Program-made: the position numbers and the translations under genes
In this document: piece by piece, positions 25,956 through 34,734 of the stretch
Layout of the letters: each line of letters starts with the position of its first letter
Numbering within the stretch: the stretch's first letter is position 1
Notes under the pieces: model-generated
What the model was told of the DNA's origin: nothing
Databases searched by the model: none
What the model saw: only the letters and a program-made list of their open reading frames with translations
Assembly (NCBI GenBank): GCA_002067235.1
Contig: MVQP01000004.1
Location: forward strand, 1-64,000
Reading direction: 5' to 3'
Length of the DNA: 64,000 bases
DNA from: Syntrophorhabdus sp. PtaB.Bin047
GTDB taxonomy: Bacteria > Desulfobacterota > Syntrophorhabdia > Syntrophorhabdales > Syntrophorhabdaceae

Positions 25956-27056
25956 TTATCCTCTTACCTTGAACTTTGGTTCCAGTTTTTCCATTTTCTT
26001 TACGATGCCGCCGTATTCCAGCTCGCTGTAAGGGAGCATCGCGGCGCCGGAGAAACCCTGCTGCCTGATCTCGGTGGCCTTGCGCGAAACGTTGTTCCTG
26101 ATGTAGTCCCAGTAGGGATGGTCGAAGCAGTCGGCCGCTTCGGTCAGTTTACCTTCGTGTACGCAGAAGCCCATGGCGGACACGACAGGCGGCCCGTCGA
26201 AGTAGGAGACGCTGGAGTTCATCTTGACGGGCATAAGCGGACCCGTGTGGCTTCCGCGCATGAAGCCCGCCACATAGTGGCCGATGTTGAAGGGCGCGAG
26301 CACCTCGCCCGTGGCCGGGAAGGGGCCCTGGCAGCGGACGAGCATGACGGGGTCGTCCTTGCCCGTGTACTTGCCGGCGATGTTGTGGAGCCTTGAGGTG
26401 CAGGCGGCGGCGGCTATCTCGCCGGTCTCGCGGGACCAGACGGATTCCACGACGTAGCGCTCGTTGTCCCTGAGCAGGGCGGCGATATCGTACAGTTCTT
26501 CAGGCGCATTGAGCTCGATGACCTTGTCGCCCTCGGTGTGCTCCACGTCCATGATGACGAACTTGAAGCCCTTCGCCATGTTCGGAGAGAGAATGAGCCC
26601 CGAGTTGTACATGGGGTCGCAGAACATGAGGTAAAGGGGCAGGTTGTAGGCGCCGGGGTCCGTCTTGTCCGCCGCGAACATGACGAAGGGTTCGTTGGGT
26701 CTTTCCTCGAACTCCATCTCCGCGACGGCCGGTCCCATACCTTTCACGTTGCCCGAAAAGGAGTCCTTCAGAAGGTCCTGACCCGCTCCGTAGAGCCCCT
26801 GTTTCTTTGCGACCTGCGTGCCGGCAAGGAACGCATCCCAGGCAAGCTTGTGGAGTTTCTCAAAGCCGACCCCGTTCGTGTGGGCGAAGAGGATGGCAAT
26901 GTCGTCGCCGGTGTGGCTCACAAAAAAGTCGCTCACAAGACCTTTGCCTTCGGACTCTACGAATTCTATTACCCGCTTGATCAGTTTCTTGCTGGGCATG
27001 ATATGCCCGCCGATGCTACCGATGTCAGCTTTGATAATGGATAACGTTGTCTTCAT
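25956..27056 (-). CDS. fbp: Fructose-1,6-bisphosphate aldolase/phosphatase, archaeal type
   Basis: Bifunctional gluconeogenic enzyme that condenses triose phosphates and dephosphorylates the product to fructose 6-phosphate. The 366-residue protein has the family opening TLSIIKADIGSIGGHIMPS, the metal-binding TGDDIAILFAH, RGSHTGPLMPV and SYFDGPPVVSAMGFCVHEGKL regions, and the end PKFKVRG. The family is mainly archaeal and found in some early-branching or anaerobic bacteria. It overlaps surE by four bases (ATGA). It points to an obligately anaerobic, gluconeogenic lifestyle. Confidence 0.95.
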   Translation of the reverse strand: MKTTLSIIKADIGSIGGHIMPSKKLIKRVIEFVESEGKGLVSDFFVSHTGDDIAILFAHTNGVGFEKLHKLAWDAFLAGTQVAKKQGLYGAGQDLLKDSFSGNVKGMGPAVAEMEFEERPNEPFVMFAADKTDPGAYNLPLYLMFCDPMYNSGLILSPNMAKGFKFVIMDVEHTEGDKVIELNAPEELYDIAALLRDNERYVVESVWSRETGEIAAAACTSRLHNIAGKYTGKDDPVMLVRCQGPFPATGEVLAPFNIGHYVAGFMRGSHTGPLMPVKMNSSVSYFDGPPVVSAMGFCVHEGKLTEAADCFDHPYWDYIRNNVSRKATEIRQQGFSGAAMLPYSELEYGGIVKKMEKLEPKFKVRG

Positions 27057-27802
27057 AACAACCTCCTGAAGTGTTTTTGGTAAATTTTCATCGAACCGGC
27101 GTCCGTTATATCGAGACCCAGGGGTGTGACGGAAACGTAGCCCTTCTCTATGGCGTAGAAGTCGGTACCGCGCCTGCGTTCGTATTTTTCACCGTTGCCG
27201 CCTATCCAGTAGTATTTCCGGCCCCGTGGATCGACTCTTTCGTGAACAATATCATTATATATTCTTTTGCCGAGCCTTGTCACGGAAAAACCTTTGAGCC
27301 TATCCCGCGGAAGGTTGGGAATATTGACGTTCACGACTATGCCTTCGGGAAAGACCCCTTCGGTCAACCTCTCCATGACGGCGCACGCAACCTCGGCCGC
27401 GTCGTCGAAGAGGAACCCCTCCCGGGCGCAGATGGAGACGGCCATCGACGGGATCCCCAGGAAGCCCCCCTCTCTCGCCGCCGCGACCGTCCCGGAATAG
27501 TTCACGTCCCGGCCCATGTTCGGTCCCGTGTTTATTCCCGAGACGACGAAATCGGGGCGCCGGGGAAGGACGGCGTGGACGCCGAGGAGAACGCAGTCCG
27601 CGGGCGTTCCGTTCGTCGCGTACATGCCGCGGGAGACCTCGCGCACCCTCAAGGGTTTGTGCAGCGTCACCGCGTGGGCGACGCAGGTCCGTTCGCGCTC
27701 CGGCGCGACCATGCACACTTCGTGTTCTTTCGACAGGCGTTTGCCGAGGGTGAGGATACCCTTTGAATGGATACCGTCGTCGTTGGTGAGAAGGATAAGC
27801 AA
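27053..27802 (-). CDS. surE: 5'-nucleotidase SurE
   Basis: Metal-dependent nucleoside monophosphatase, also active on polyphosphate in some species. The 249-residue protein has the signature LTNDDGIHSKGI at the N-terminus, GTPADCV, VVSGINTGPNMGRDVNYSGTVAAAREG and a C-terminal tyrosine-rich segment. It is downstream of tRNA-Pro by 28 bases and overlaps the FBP aldolase/phosphatase start. Confidence 0.95.
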   Translation of the reverse strand: MLILLTNDDGIHSKGILTLGKRLSKEHEVCMVAPERERTCVAHAVTLHKPLRVREVSRGMYATNGTPADCVLLGVHAVLPRRPDFVVSGINTGPNMGRDVNYSGTVAAAREGGFLGIPSMAVSICAREGFLFDDAAEVACAVMERLTEGVFPEGIVVNVNIPNLPRDRLKGFSVTRLGKRIYNDIVHERVDPRGRKYYWIGGNGEKYERRRGTDFYAIEKGYVSVTPLGLDITDAGSMKIYQKHFRRLL

Positions 27803-27830
27803 GAAATACCCGGTCTTGAGAAATAAAATA

Positions 27831-27906
27831 TCGGGGCGACGGGATTTGAACCTGCGGCCTCCTGCACCCCAAGCAGGTGCGCTAAACCATGCTGCGCTAC
27901 GCCCCG
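27831..27906 (-). tRNA. tRNA-Pro, anticodon GGG
   Basis: On the minus strand the acceptor CGGGGCG pairs with CGCCCCG, the anticodon stem CCTGC/GCAGG encloses TTGGGGT with anticodon GGG, and the T-arm is GCAGG-TTCAAAT-CCCGT-like. Discriminator A at 27831; CCA is not encoded, unlike both tRNA-Gln genes. It lies 28 bases before surE. Confidence 0.92.
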
Positions 27907-27915
27907 ATGCACATC

Positions 27916-27944
27916 AATATAACGGATAGCAGGTGAAAAGTCCA
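27916..27944 (-). promoter_or_regulatory. Candidate promoter for tRNA-Pro and surE
   Basis: On the minus strand TGGACT (27944-27939), a 17-base spacer and TATATT (27921-27916), about 10 bases before the tRNA 5' end. Confidence 0.45.
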
Positions 27945-27983
27945 TAGTTTTGGGTGGGGCCGTGCGCCAGGCTCTCCTTTCTA

Positions 27984-28013
27984 TTGACTTTTTCCGCGTC
28001 CTCATCATAATAT
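27984..28013 (+). promoter_or_regulatory. Sigma-70 promoter for rplU-rpmA-obg
   Basis: TTGACT (27984-27989), an 18-base spacer and TAATAT (28008-28013), close to consensus and 38 bases before the rplU ATG. It is likely the main promoter for the run that extends to 40.5 kb. Confidence 0.7.
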
Positions 28014-28051
28014 ATGTAGTTTTTTTCAGAACCTAAGGTAAGGAGTATCAC

Positions 28052-28369
28052 ATGTACGCGATCATTGAGAACGGCGGGAAGCAGTATAAGATCGAAGAAG
28101 GTAAGAAAGTGAAGCTCGAGAAGTTCGCCGGCGCGGAAGGCGACGAAGTGAAGATCGAAAACGTTCTTGCCGTCAACACGGGAGAGACCACACTGATCGG
28201 AAGCCCTTATGTTTCAGGCGCATATATCAACGGAAAGGTTGTGGCGCAGGGCAGGGACAAGAAGGTCACGGTCTTCAAGTACAAGAGAAGGAAAGACTAC
28301 AAGGTGAAAAGAGGCCACCGGCAGCCTTTCACGGAACTGCTTGTAGAGAAGATCATAGTGGAGGCATAA
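28052..28369 (+). CDS. rplU: 50S ribosomal protein L21
   Basis: L21 binds 23S rRNA. The 105-residue product begins [25 protein letters not shown] and contains [29 protein letters not shown], the family core. A TAAGGAG site precedes the ATG, and a strong promoter lies upstream. rpmA follows after one base. Confidence 0.97.
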   Translation: MYAIIENGGKQYKIEEGKKVKLEKFAGAEGDEVKIENVLAVNTGETTLIGSPYVSGAYINGKVVAQGRDKKVTVFKYKRRKDYKVKRGHRQPFTELLVEKIIVEA

Positions 28370-28370
28370 C

Positions 28371-28622
28371 ATGGCGCACAAGAAAGCAGGCGGAAGCTCA
28401 CGCAACGGCAGGGACAGCCAGGGCCAGCGGCTCGGCGTCAAGATATACGGTGGTCAGGCCATCAAGGCCGGCAGCATCATCGTCAGACAGCACGGAACGA
28501 AGATCCATCCCGGACAGAATGTCGGCATCGGCAAGGACGACACCCTCTTTGCCCTGATAGACGGAATCGTGAAGTTCGACATGGCAGGTGACAGAAGAAG
28601 GGCGCATGTTGTACCTGTTTGA
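28371..28622 (+). CDS. rpmA: 50S ribosomal protein L27
   Basis: L27 reaches toward the peptidyl transferase centre. The 83-residue product starts [20 protein letters not shown] and contains [26 protein letters not shown]. There is no Firmicutes-type cleavable N-terminal extension. The TGA overlaps the obg start as TGATG. Confidence 0.97.
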   Translation: MAHKKAGGSSRNGRDSQGQRLGVKIYGGQAIKAGSIIVRQHGTKIHPGQNVGIGKDDTLFALIDGIVKFDMAGDRRRAHVVPV

Positions 28623-29632
28623 TGAAGTTCATAGATGAAGCGATCATATATGTTGAGTCCGGAAAAGGTGGGAGTGGCTGTGTAAGTTTCCGACGAGAAA
28701 AGTTCATTCCGCGAGGCGGGCCCGACGGCGGTGATGGCGGGAAGGGAGGAGACGTTATCATAGCAGGGAAGAAAGACCTCGCAAGTCTCCACGATTTCAG
28801 ATACAAGCGTAACTACAAAGCTGAGAACGGAAAAGCCGGAGCGGGAAAGAACAGGACCGGCAGGGAAGGCAGGGACGTCACAATCAACGTGCCCCTCGGC
28901 ACCGTCGTTTACGACCGCGATACGTCAGAGCTCCTCTTCCAGGTCCTCAGGGAAGGCGAGACCCACGTTGCGGTCCATGGCGGCAGGGGAGGCAGGGGGA
29001 ACGCGCGGTTCGTCACCTCCACCCACCGGGCCCCCATGGAGTATGACGCCGGCGAAGAAGGGCAGAGGCGCTGGCTTCACCTCGATCTCAAGCTTCTCGC
29101 CGATGTCGGCCTCGTCGGCCATCCCAACGCGGGGAAGTCGACGCTTATCTCCCGCCTCACCCAGGCGAGACCGAAGGTCGGAGACTATCCCTTCACCACC
29201 CTCACCCCCGCCCTGGGGGTCCTCGATGACAACGAGAAGACCTTTGTCATCGCCGACATACCGGGGATCATCGAAGGTGCTTCCAGGGGCAAGGGCCTGG
29301 GGCTGGCCTTCCTCAAGCACATCGAGAGGACGAACGCGCTTCTTGTCGTTCTCGACCTCTCCTCCGGCGACGTGAGAGGAGACTACAGGACCCTTCTCGA
29401 GGAGCTGGGGAGCTACAGCGAGGCAATGCTCGGGAAGCGAAGGCTCGTGGTGCTCAACAAGGCCGACCTCGTGACCCCGGACGTGGCGGCCCGATGGAGG
29501 TCGTACCTGAAACGAAAGGGAGAGAAAGCGGTCGTCGTCAGCGCCCTTACCCTCGCGGGGATGGACGAACTGGTCTCGGCGATCTCCGAGGGTGTTGAGG
29601 CCCTGCGGCAGAACCTCAACCGGGCGGTCTGA
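28622..29632 (+). CDS. obgE: GTPase Obg/CgtA
   Basis: Ribosome-associated GTPase needed for 50S maturation and stress control. The glycine-rich Obg domain is at residues 1-158 (GKGGSGCVSFRREKFIPRGGP, GGRGGRGNARF), and the G domain follows with GHPNAGKSTLISRL, DIPGIIEGASRGKGLG and NKADL. At 336 residues it lacks the C-terminal OCT domain seen in some Gram-positive forms. ATG 28622 is chosen over the TTG at 28619. Confidence 0.96.
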   Translation: MKFIDEAIIYVESGKGGSGCVSFRREKFIPRGGPDGGDGGKGGDVIIAGKKDLASLHDFRYKRNYKAENGKAGAGKNRTGREGRDVTINVPLGTVVYDRDTSELLFQVLREGETHVAVHGGRGGRGNARFVTSTHRAPMEYDAGEEGQRRWLHLDLKLLADVGLVGHPNAGKSTLISRLTQARPKVGDYPFTTLTPALGVLDDNEKTFVIADIPGIIEGASRGKGLGLAFLKHIERTNALLVVLDLSSGDVRGDYRTLLEELGSYSEAMLGKRRLVVLNKADLVTPDVAARWRSYLKRKGEKAVVVSALTLAGMDELVSAISEGVEALRQNLNRAV

Positions 29633-29635
29633 ACG

Positions 29636-30751
29636 ATGAAGAAGGTCGGCGCGCATATGAACCGTATCGTCATCAAGATAGGGACTTCCGTCCTGCTCGA
29701 CGAAAAGAAGAAGATCTCGACCGGCAGGATCGGGGACATCGCCCGGCAGGTGAGGAAGGTCAAGGAGAAGGGCATCGACGTCATCATCGTCTCCTCGGGG
29801 GCGATTGGCTGCGGCATGGAGACCGTCGGGCTTTCCCGCAAGCCCAGAGAGATCGCGAAGCGTCAGGCTCTGGCATCGATCGGCCAGGTGCTCCTCATGA
29901 AGATGTACCGCGAGAATTTCGAGAAGAAGGGCATGAAGGTGAGCCAGATACTGCTCACCCATGAAGACATAAAGAACCGGACACGCTGTCTCAACCTTAC
30001 CAATACGCTGGACACCCTCCTCAAGATGAACATCGTTCCCGTCATCAACGAGAACGACGCCCTTTCCTTTACGGAGATAAAGTTCGGCGACAACGACAAC
30101 CTGTCGGCCCTCATCTCCCAGATCGCCACCGCCGATCTCCTTCTCATACTCTCCGACGTGGAAGGGCTTTTCGACCGCGATCCCAACCGTTATCCCGGCG
30201 CGAAGATGATCCCCGTCGTCCACAAGATCGACGAGGAGATAGAGGGGACGGCGGCGCAGTCGGCAAGCGAGAAGAGCGTCGGCGGCATGGTGAGCAAGCT
30301 CGAGGCCGCCAAGAAAGCGGGGCTGTACGGGATACCCACGCGTGTCGTCCTCGGAGGCAGCAGGAACGTGATCTTGAAGGTCGTGGAGGGGCGTGAGGTC
30401 GGTACCCTCTTCCTCCCCGGGCGAAAACTTGCCCGCCGCAAGTGGTGGACGGCCTTCGCCTTCAAACCGAAGGGTGTCATATGGATCGATGAAGGCGCTG
30501 AGCGCGCCGTGACGGAGAACGGCAAAAGCCTTCTGCCTTCGGGGGTCTTCAGGATCGACGGGCATTTCACCAGCGGCGACTGCGTGGAGATGAAGAGCGG
30601 TTCGGGTACGGTCGTGGCCCGGGGCATTGCAAACTACTCCTCGTCCGAGATGGACAGGATAAAGGGCCTGAAAAGTGTTGATATAGAGAAGGAGCTTGGA
30701 TATAAATACACGGAAGAAATGGTCCACAGGGACAACATGGTGGTGATATGA
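29636..30751 (+). CDS. proB: Glutamate 5-kinase
   Basis: First enzyme of proline synthesis. The 371-residue protein has the amino-acid kinase fold (RIVIKIGTSVLL, VIIVSSGAIGCGME, INENDALSFTEIKFGDNDNLSALIS, LLILSDVEGLFDRDP, GGMVSKLEAAKKA) and a C-terminal PUA domain from about residue 280. A start at 29657 (MNRIVIKIG) is also possible. It overlaps proA by four bases. Confidence 0.95.
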   Translation: MKKVGAHMNRIVIKIGTSVLLDEKKKISTGRIGDIARQVRKVKEKGIDVIIVSSGAIGCGMETVGLSRKPREIAKRQALASIGQVLLMKMYRENFEKKGMKVSQILLTHEDIKNRTRCLNLTNTLDTLLKMNIVPVINENDALSFTEIKFGDNDNLSALISQIATADLLLILSDVEGLFDRDPNRYPGAKMIPVVHKIDEEIEGTAAQSASEKSVGGMVSKLEAAKKAGLYGIPTRVVLGGSRNVILKVVEGREVGTLFLPGRKLARRKWWTAFAFKPKGVIWIDEGAERAVTENGKSLLPSGVFRIDGHFTSGDCVEMKSGSGTVVARGIANYSSSEMDRIKGLKSVDIEKELGYKYTEEMVHRDNMVVI

Positions 30752-31992
30752 GACCGGAAAAACTTGCTCAGAAGGCGAAAGGTGCATCCGACATCCTGGC
30801 GCACGCATCCACGGACGAGAAGAACAGGGTGCTCGAGCGCCTGGCCGATGCGCTCGGGAAGAACCAGGACTACCTGTACGAAGAGAACATGAAGGACGTG
30901 CGCGCCGCCGAGAAGGAAGGTATGGCAAAGAGCCTCATAGACCGCCTCCGCATCGACGACAAGCTGGTCAGGGAGATGCAGGGGAGCTTGAGGGATGTGG
31001 CGGCCCTCCCGGACCCCGTCGGGGAGATCGTCAAGGTTTGGAAGAGGCCGAACAACCTTCTCGTGGGCAGGATGAGAATCCCCATCGGCGTCATCCTCAT
31101 CATCTACGAATCCCGCCCCAACGTGACGATAGAGGCCTTCTCGCTGTGTCTCAAGAGCGGCAACTGCGTCATCCTGAAGGGAGGCTCGGAGGCGTACCAC
31201 TCCAACAGGGCCCTTTACCGGCTCATCGTGGAGACGCTGAAGGGGTCGAAGATATCCCCCGACGCCGTCCAGTTCGTGGACACCGCGGACCGCGACTACA
31301 TCTACTCCCTTCTCGAGAGGGAGGAGGACATAGACCTCGTCATACCGAGGGGAGGCGAGGCCCTCATCCGCAACATTGTGGAACGTTCCCGCATACCCGT
31401 TCTCAAGCACTACAAGGGGGTATGCCACATATATGTCGATGACGAGGCCGATCTCAAGACGGCCGTCGACGTCGTCGTCAACGCGAAGGTCCAGAAGCCG
31501 GCCACATGCAACGCCCTCGAGACCCTTCTCGTCCACGGGAAGGTCGCGAAATCCTTCCTCCCGAAGGTGCACAGGGAGCTCTCCCGGCAGGGCGTCACGA
31601 TGAAGGGGTGCCCGAAGACGGTGGCCATCCTCAAGGATATTGCCAGGGCGACGAAAGAAGATTGGCCCATGGAGTACCTCGACCTCACGCTGGCCATAAG
31701 GGTGGTCACGGACATGGACGAGGCCATCGAACACATCAGGAGATACGGGTCGAGTCACACCGAGGCGATCATAACGGCGAACTACGACAGGGCCTGGAAG
31801 TTCCTCCGCGAGGTCAATTCCTCCCTGGTGCTCGTCAATGCCTCGACGCGGCTCAACGACGGTTTCCAGCTCGGCCTCGGTGCCGAGATGGGCATCAGCA
31901 CCACGAGGCTCCACGCCTTCGGGCCCATGGGCCTCGAAGAGCTCACGGTGACGAAGTTTATCGCCTTCGGTGATGGGCAGTTGCGGACGTAA
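30748..31992 (+). CDS. proA: Gamma-glutamyl phosphate reductase
   Basis: NADPH-dependent second enzyme of proline synthesis, an aldehyde dehydrogenase-fold protein of 414 residues. Visible family segments are PLPDPVGEIV-like ALPDPVGEIV, RMRIPIGVILIIYESRPNVTIEA, VIPRGGEALIRNI, the nucleophile region KVQKPATCNALETLLVH and ASTRLNDGFQLGLGAEMGISTTRLHAFGPMGLEELT. ATGA overlap with proB indicates coupling. Confidence 0.96.
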   Translation: MRPEKLAQKAKGASDILAHASTDEKNRVLERLADALGKNQDYLYEENMKDVRAAEKEGMAKSLIDRLRIDDKLVREMQGSLRDVAALPDPVGEIVKVWKRPNNLLVGRMRIPIGVILIIYESRPNVTIEAFSLCLKSGNCVILKGGSEAYHSNRALYRLIVETLKGSKISPDAVQFVDTADRDYIYSLLEREEDIDLVIPRGGEALIRNIVERSRIPVLKHYKGVCHIYVDDEADLKTAVDVVVNAKVQKPATCNALETLLVHGKVAKSFLPKVHRELSRQGVTMKGCPKTVAILKDIARATKEDWPMEYLDLTLAIRVVTDMDEAIEHIRRYGSSHTEAIITANYDRAWKFLREVNSSLVLVNASTRLNDGFQLGLGAEMGISTTRLHAFGPMGLEELTVTKFIAFGDGQLRT

Positions 31993-32002
31993 GGACGGTA
32001 TA

Positions 32003-32650
32003 ATGGCAACAGGTGTCTTTGGCGGAACCTTCAACCCGGTGCACATGGGGCATTTGCGTGTCGCCGAGGAGATCAGGGAGGATTTCCACCTGGACAGCGT
32101 CTATTTCATCCCCTCTCACGTCCCTCCCCACAAGGAAGCCTCGGGCGGGTTCCCCGGGGAGCGCTTAAAGATGCTCAAGGCCGCCGTCAAAGGCAATGCC
32201 TTCTTCAAGGTCTCCGACATGGAGATGCGACGGGGAGGGATATCGTACACGATCGACACTCTGAAAAGTCTGGAGCGGCGTTTCGATGACATCTATTTCA
32301 TCATCGGTGTCGACGCCTTCCGGCAGATAGATACGTGGTACCATTACGAAGAGCTCTTCTACCATACCGGTTTCATCGTCATGACGAGGCCTGCCTCGGT
32401 CCCGGCCGATATACCGGGGATGCTGCCCGAGGCCGTGCGCGGGAAACTGACGGCTCTCGGAGATGGTGTCTACCGCCACGAATCGGGCAAGAAGATACAC
32501 CTTCACCCGGTGACGAAGATAGACATCTCCTCGACGAAGGTAAGGGATCTCCTCAGGGGCGAACGGTCCATCAGGTATCTCGTGCCGCCCGGCGTGGAGA
32601 AGATAATAATTGAAAAGGGGTTGTACAGGTCCTCAGATGAAACCCGGTGA
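32003..32650 (+). CDS. nadD: Nicotinate-nucleotide adenylyltransferase
   Basis: Makes deamido-NAD from NaMN and ATP. The 215-residue protein has GVFGGTFNPVHMGHLRVAEE (nucleotidyltransferase HxGH motif), the segment IGVDAFRQIDTWYHYEEL and the C-terminal DISSTKVRDLLRGERSIRYLVP containing the SxxxR-type loop. ATG 32003 is chosen because it gives the family start; the frame is open back to 31970. It overlaps rsfS, a very common pairing. Confidence 0.94.
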   Translation: MATGVFGGTFNPVHMGHLRVAEEIREDFHLDSVYFIPSHVPPHKEASGGFPGERLKMLKAAVKGNAFFKVSDMEMRRGGISYTIDTLKSLERRFDDIYFIIGVDAFRQIDTWYHYEELFYHTGFIVMTRPASVPADIPGMLPEAVRGKLTALGDGVYRHESGKKIHLHPVTKIDISSTKVRDLLRGERSIRYLVPPGVEKIIIEKGLYRSSDETR

Positions 32651-33011
32651 TATGGTGGAAACTTGCGGAAGGCTGGCGGACGACAAGAAGGCCCTTGATG
32701 TCGTCATAATGGACCTGACGGGTCTCACGGACATCGCGGATCACTTCGTCATTGCCGGAGGCACCAGCGAACGCCACGTGAGGACCATCGCGGACGGGAT
32801 ACGGGAAGGCATGAAAAAGGAGGGAGTCAGGCCGCTCGCCCAGGAGGGGTACGACGAAGGCCGCTGGGTCATCCTCGATTATCAGAGCGTCATCGTCCAC
32901 ATCTTTCTCGAACCGCTAAGGGAGCTCTACGACCTGGAAAGCCTGTGGATAGAAGCAAGAAGATACAGGGTCAAGAACGAAAATAAGAACACAGAGGTGG
33001 GGAATGAATAA
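32637..33011 (+). CDS. rsfS: Ribosomal silencing factor RsfS
   Basis: Binds L14 and prevents subunit joining under starvation. The 124-residue product has the DUF143 core KKALDVVIMDLTGLTDIADHFVIAGGTSERHVRTIAD and GRWVILDYQSVIVHIFLEPLRELYDLESLW. The start at 32637 overlaps the nadD end by 14 bases; an in-frame ATG at 32610 lies deeper inside nadD. Confidence 0.93.
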   Translation: MKPGDMVETCGRLADDKKALDVVIMDLTGLTDIADHFVIAGGTSERHVRTIADGIREGMKKEGVRPLAQEGYDEGRWVILDYQSVIVHIFLEPLRELYDLESLWIEARRYRVKNENKNTEVGNE

Positions 33012-33357
33012 GGAAAAAGTTGAATTCTACCGCAAGAGACTTCTCAAGATGCGAGAGAACATACTCAACAAGGCGAAGAAGCTCAAGGAAGATTCGTATA
33101 ACCTCGGGACGGACGGGATCCAGGACATGGCCGACGCGGCAAGCAACACCTATAACGCGGATATCCTGATGAGCATAAGCGACAACGATCTCACCATCCT
33201 CAAGGACATCGACAACTCTCTCGACAAATTGAGCAAGGGGACATACGGCATCTGTGAGGAATGCGAGGAGAAGATCAGCGAGAAAAGACTTGAAGCAAAT
33301 CCCGTTGCACGGTATTGTATAACCTGTAAGCGACAAATGGAGGAGAAAGGTTTATAA
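33004..33357 (+). CDS. DksA/TraR family zinc-finger protein
   Basis: A 117-residue coiled-coil protein with the C-terminal zinc finger CEECEEKISEKRLEANPVARYCITC, so both CxxC pairs are present. The N-terminal half (VEFYRKRLLKMRENILNKAKKL) forms the helices expected to enter the RNA polymerase secondary channel. The tip region holds DMADAAS, in line with DksA-type acidic tip residues. It overlaps rsfS by eight bases. Confidence 0.9.
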   Translation: MNKEKVEFYRKRLLKMRENILNKAKKLKEDSYNLGTDGIQDMADAASNTYNADILMSISDNDLTILKDIDNSLDKLSKGTYGICEECEEKISEKRLEANPVARYCITCKRQMEEKGL

Positions 33358-33360
33358 CGG

Positions 33361-34734
33361 ATGCGGTACAAGATATTCTTTTTCGTTCTGGCGCTTTTTC
33401 TTGTCTTCTATTTCTACATTGCGCATCTGAACCCCGAAAACGTGAAGTTCTACTACGGAGGGGCGCGGCCTATAGAACTGTCGTTGGCCGAGTTCATCAT
33501 AGCGTCCTTCTGTCTCGGCGTCATCATATCGATCATCGTCAGTTTTTTCTATGATGTGAAGACCGCGATAACATCGTGGATGGCCAGGCGCTCCGAGCGC
33601 AAGAGCGAAGAATACCTTGACCTCCTGGAAAAAGCACGTCACTACGACCTCAAGGGGGACCGCGAGAAGGCCATAGAGCAGCTCGACAGGCTCTCGCGCA
33701 GGAACCCCGGCCGCGAAGAGACCTACATCGCACTGGCCGACATCTACGTTTCCATGGAAGATTACGAGAAAGCCAGGGAGACCCTGGGTCTTGCTGAGAC
33801 AGCGCTGGGAAAAACGGAGAATGTCCTCTTCAAGCAGGTGAAGGTGAACCTGGCCTCGAAGGACTACAACAGGAACGAGGGCATACTGAAAGACATCCTG
33901 CGCATAAACGAATCGAGCCTGAAGGCGGCACGGCTGCTTCGGGACCTCTACATCTGGAAGAAGGATTGGGACGGCGCCTATGACGTGGAAGTGAAGATCA
34001 GGCGCCATGTCAAGACCGATGAAGAGGCAAGGCGGCTTATCGGTATCCGCTACGAGAAGGTGCGCACCCTCTTCAACGAGAGGTTCTCCGCCAGCGCGGA
34101 CAAGATCATCGATGAGCTCAAGGAGATCATCGGCGAGGACAAGCGCTTCATACCGGCCTACATCCTCCTCGGGGAGGCGTACAAGAAGACGGGCAAGCTC
34201 AATGAGGCCGGCCGGGTCTACGGGAGGGGCTACACAAAGACGGGCCACGTGGAATTCCTGCTGAAAATGGAGGACCTTTACATAGACAGGGGCGATCCCG
34301 GGGTCATCCTGAAGATCTATCGCAGGGTCCTCGATGTTTCTCCCGAGGACCACCTCATCTCCTTTCTCTACGCGCGGCTCTGCCTGCGCCTCGAGATGAT
34401 CGACGAGGCCATCGATACCCTCAACACCCTCATGGCTGAAGGCGAAGACTTCAAAGGCCTTCACCGGGCCATGGCCGAGGCCTGCATCCACCGGGGGGAA
34501 CTGGAGGAGGCCGTCGAGGAATTCCGGAGTGCCTTCCCGATGGAACAGCAGGTCTACATACCTTTCGTCTGCACCAAGTGCCAGGCCATAAAGGAGGAGT
34601 GGAGCGACTTTTGCGAGAGCTGCTACAGCTGGAACACGATAAATGTGAAGAAGGAGGAATTCCTCCACGCCGATATGAACGAACTGCGCATGCTCTACGA
34701 TGAGGCGGAATGGACCCGAGGTGAATCATCATGA
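33361..34734 (+). CDS. LapA-LapB fusion: membrane anchor plus TPR and rubredoxin-like domain
   Basis: A 457-residue protein. Residues 1-65 hold two membrane segments (FFFVLALFLVFYFYIAHL and FIIASFCLGVIISIIVSFFYDV), which match the small LapA/DUF1049 protein. Residues 80-400 are TPR repeats, and the C-terminus carries CTKCQAIKEEWSDFCESCYSWNTI, the rubredoxin-like zinc site of LapB/YciM. In E. coli lapA and lapB are separate adjacent genes that adjust LpxC turnover through FtsH. Here they appear joined in one frame. An LPS regulatory role is inferred; lipid A genes lie elsewhere in the window. Confidence 0.85.
   Translation: MRYKIFFFVLALFLVFYFYIAHLNPENVKFYYGGARPIELSLAEFIIASFCLGVIISIIVSFFYDVKTAITSWMARRSERKSEEYLDLLEKARHYDLKGDREKAIEQLDRLSRRNPGREETYIALADIYVSMEDYEKARETLGLAETALGKTENVLFKQVKVNLASKDYNRNEGILKDILRINESSLKAARLLRDLYIWKKDWDGAYDVEVKIRRHVKTDEEARRLIGIRYEKVRTLFNERFSASADKIIDELKEIIGEDKRFIPAYILLGEAYKKTGKLNEAGRVYGRGYTKTGHVEFLLKMEDLYIDRGDPGVILKIYRRVLDVSPEDHLISFLYARLCLRLEMIDEAIDTLNTLMAEGEDFKGLHRAMAEACIHRGELEEAVEEFRSAFPMEQQVYIPFVCTKCQAIKEEWSDFCESCYSWNTINVKKEEFLHADMNELRMLYDEAEWTRGESS

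Noticed and set aside
28925-30928. Very long minus-strand open frame (667 codons) opposite obgE and proB
   Set aside because: It is antisense to two genes with full family motifs; its composition is the mirror of GC-rich third positions and shows no family sequence.
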